Positions 33,317-33,358 of a stretch of 33,358 bases of DNA are shown one piece after another (the first letter of the stretch is position 1; each line of letters starts with the position of its first letter). Origin of the DNA: an uncultured Arenicella sp. (GTDB taxonomy: Bacteria; Pseudomonadota; Gammaproteobacteria; Arenicellales; Arenicellaceae); contig CAJQNY010000107.1 of NCBI GenBank assembly GCA_905479805.1, forward strand, positions 1 through 33,358, read 5' to 3'. A program made the position numbers and the translations under genes. The notes under the pieces were generated by a model that saw only the letters and a program-made list of their open reading frames with translations, was not told the origin of the DNA and ran no database searches.

Positions 33317-33358
33317 TATAATTTAAAGAGTTGTGCTACTCCCCTTCGGTGTTTAAAT
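33316..33358 (-). CDS. Possible 3' end of a minus-strand gene (partial)
   Basis: On the minus strand one frame ends in HRRGVAQLFKL and a stop immediately before the perfect hairpin; another frame ends in LNTEGE and a stop. The hairpin's position suggests one of them is a real C-terminus, but 43 bases cannot settle which. Confidence 0.15.
   Translation of the reverse strand, partial: FKHRRGVAQLFKL

Larger units (their letters stand above)
32914..33358. other. Right-end non-coding region
   Basis: No gene recognised up to the terminator. It holds an imperfect inverted repeat, GGGGT-GAGCCG (32974-32984) against CGGCTC-tgtg-ACCCC (33021-33035), of unknown meaning, and the strong hairpin at 33280-33316. 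The last 42 bases may be the end of a minus-strand gene. Confidence 0.45.

Overview
The window looks like chromosomal DNA of a free-living, probably marine, gammaproteobacterium. The signs are a large TonB-dependent receptor, FadD/acyl-CoA dehydrogenase lipid genes, RND and MFS transporters, an ECF sigma/anti-sigma pair, M13 and trypsin-like secreted peptidases, a pair of DUF3604 proteins and an OYE-type flavin oxidoreductase. This taxonomic guess is inference from gene content; there is no rRNA or marker gene. Composition by eye is balanced to slightly AT-rich. No tRNA, rRNA, CRISPR array, integrase or intact transposase is visible.

Layout. 1-123: the 3' end of a structured transcript with consecutive hairpins (one with an AGGA tetraloop) and a strong terminator, possibly a Csr/Rsm-type sRNA. 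267-2354: a KAS III-like condensing enzyme followed by an unusual one-component membrane regulator, seven predicted TM helices with a cytoplasmic Fis-type HTH tail. 2901-11039: a lipid/terpenoid-type uptake and activation block (acyl-CoA dehydrogenase with the catalytic Glu at the IVD/LCAD position, MFS transporter, Crp/Fnr regulator, TonB receptor, acyl-CoA synthetase). 11195-15273: an envelope-stress-like module (ECF sigma, zinc-binding membrane anti-sigma, periplasmic PDZ protein, M13 peptidase) followed by a 50-bp tandem repeat.

15781-18582: a COG1033-type RND/MMPL exporter, preceded by a possible 15-codon overlapping leader, convergent with and directly abutting an unknown 4-TM protein. 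18739-27823: the most interesting block, with a YtcJ-type amidohydrolase lipoprotein, two tandem secreted DUF3604 proteins with PHP-like metal motifs, a membrane-anchored parvulin PPIase, a HupE/UreJ-type metal permease and an OYE-family oxidoreductase, tightly spaced on one strand. I read this as a periplasmic metallo-hydrolase system with its own folding helper and metal transporter; its substrate is unknown. 27996-31750: two tandem, GTG-started, secreted trypsin-like paralogues with large unrecognised C-terminal regions. 31751-33358: non-coding sequence with a branched inverted repeat, mobile-element-like scars and a truncated second copy of the OYE gene.

Regulation visible in sequence: strong terminators after the TonB receptor gene and at the window ends, likely translational coupling in the DUF3604 operon, and several short direct or inverted repeats upstream of the Crp, TonB-receptor, amidohydrolase and second protease genes that could be operators.
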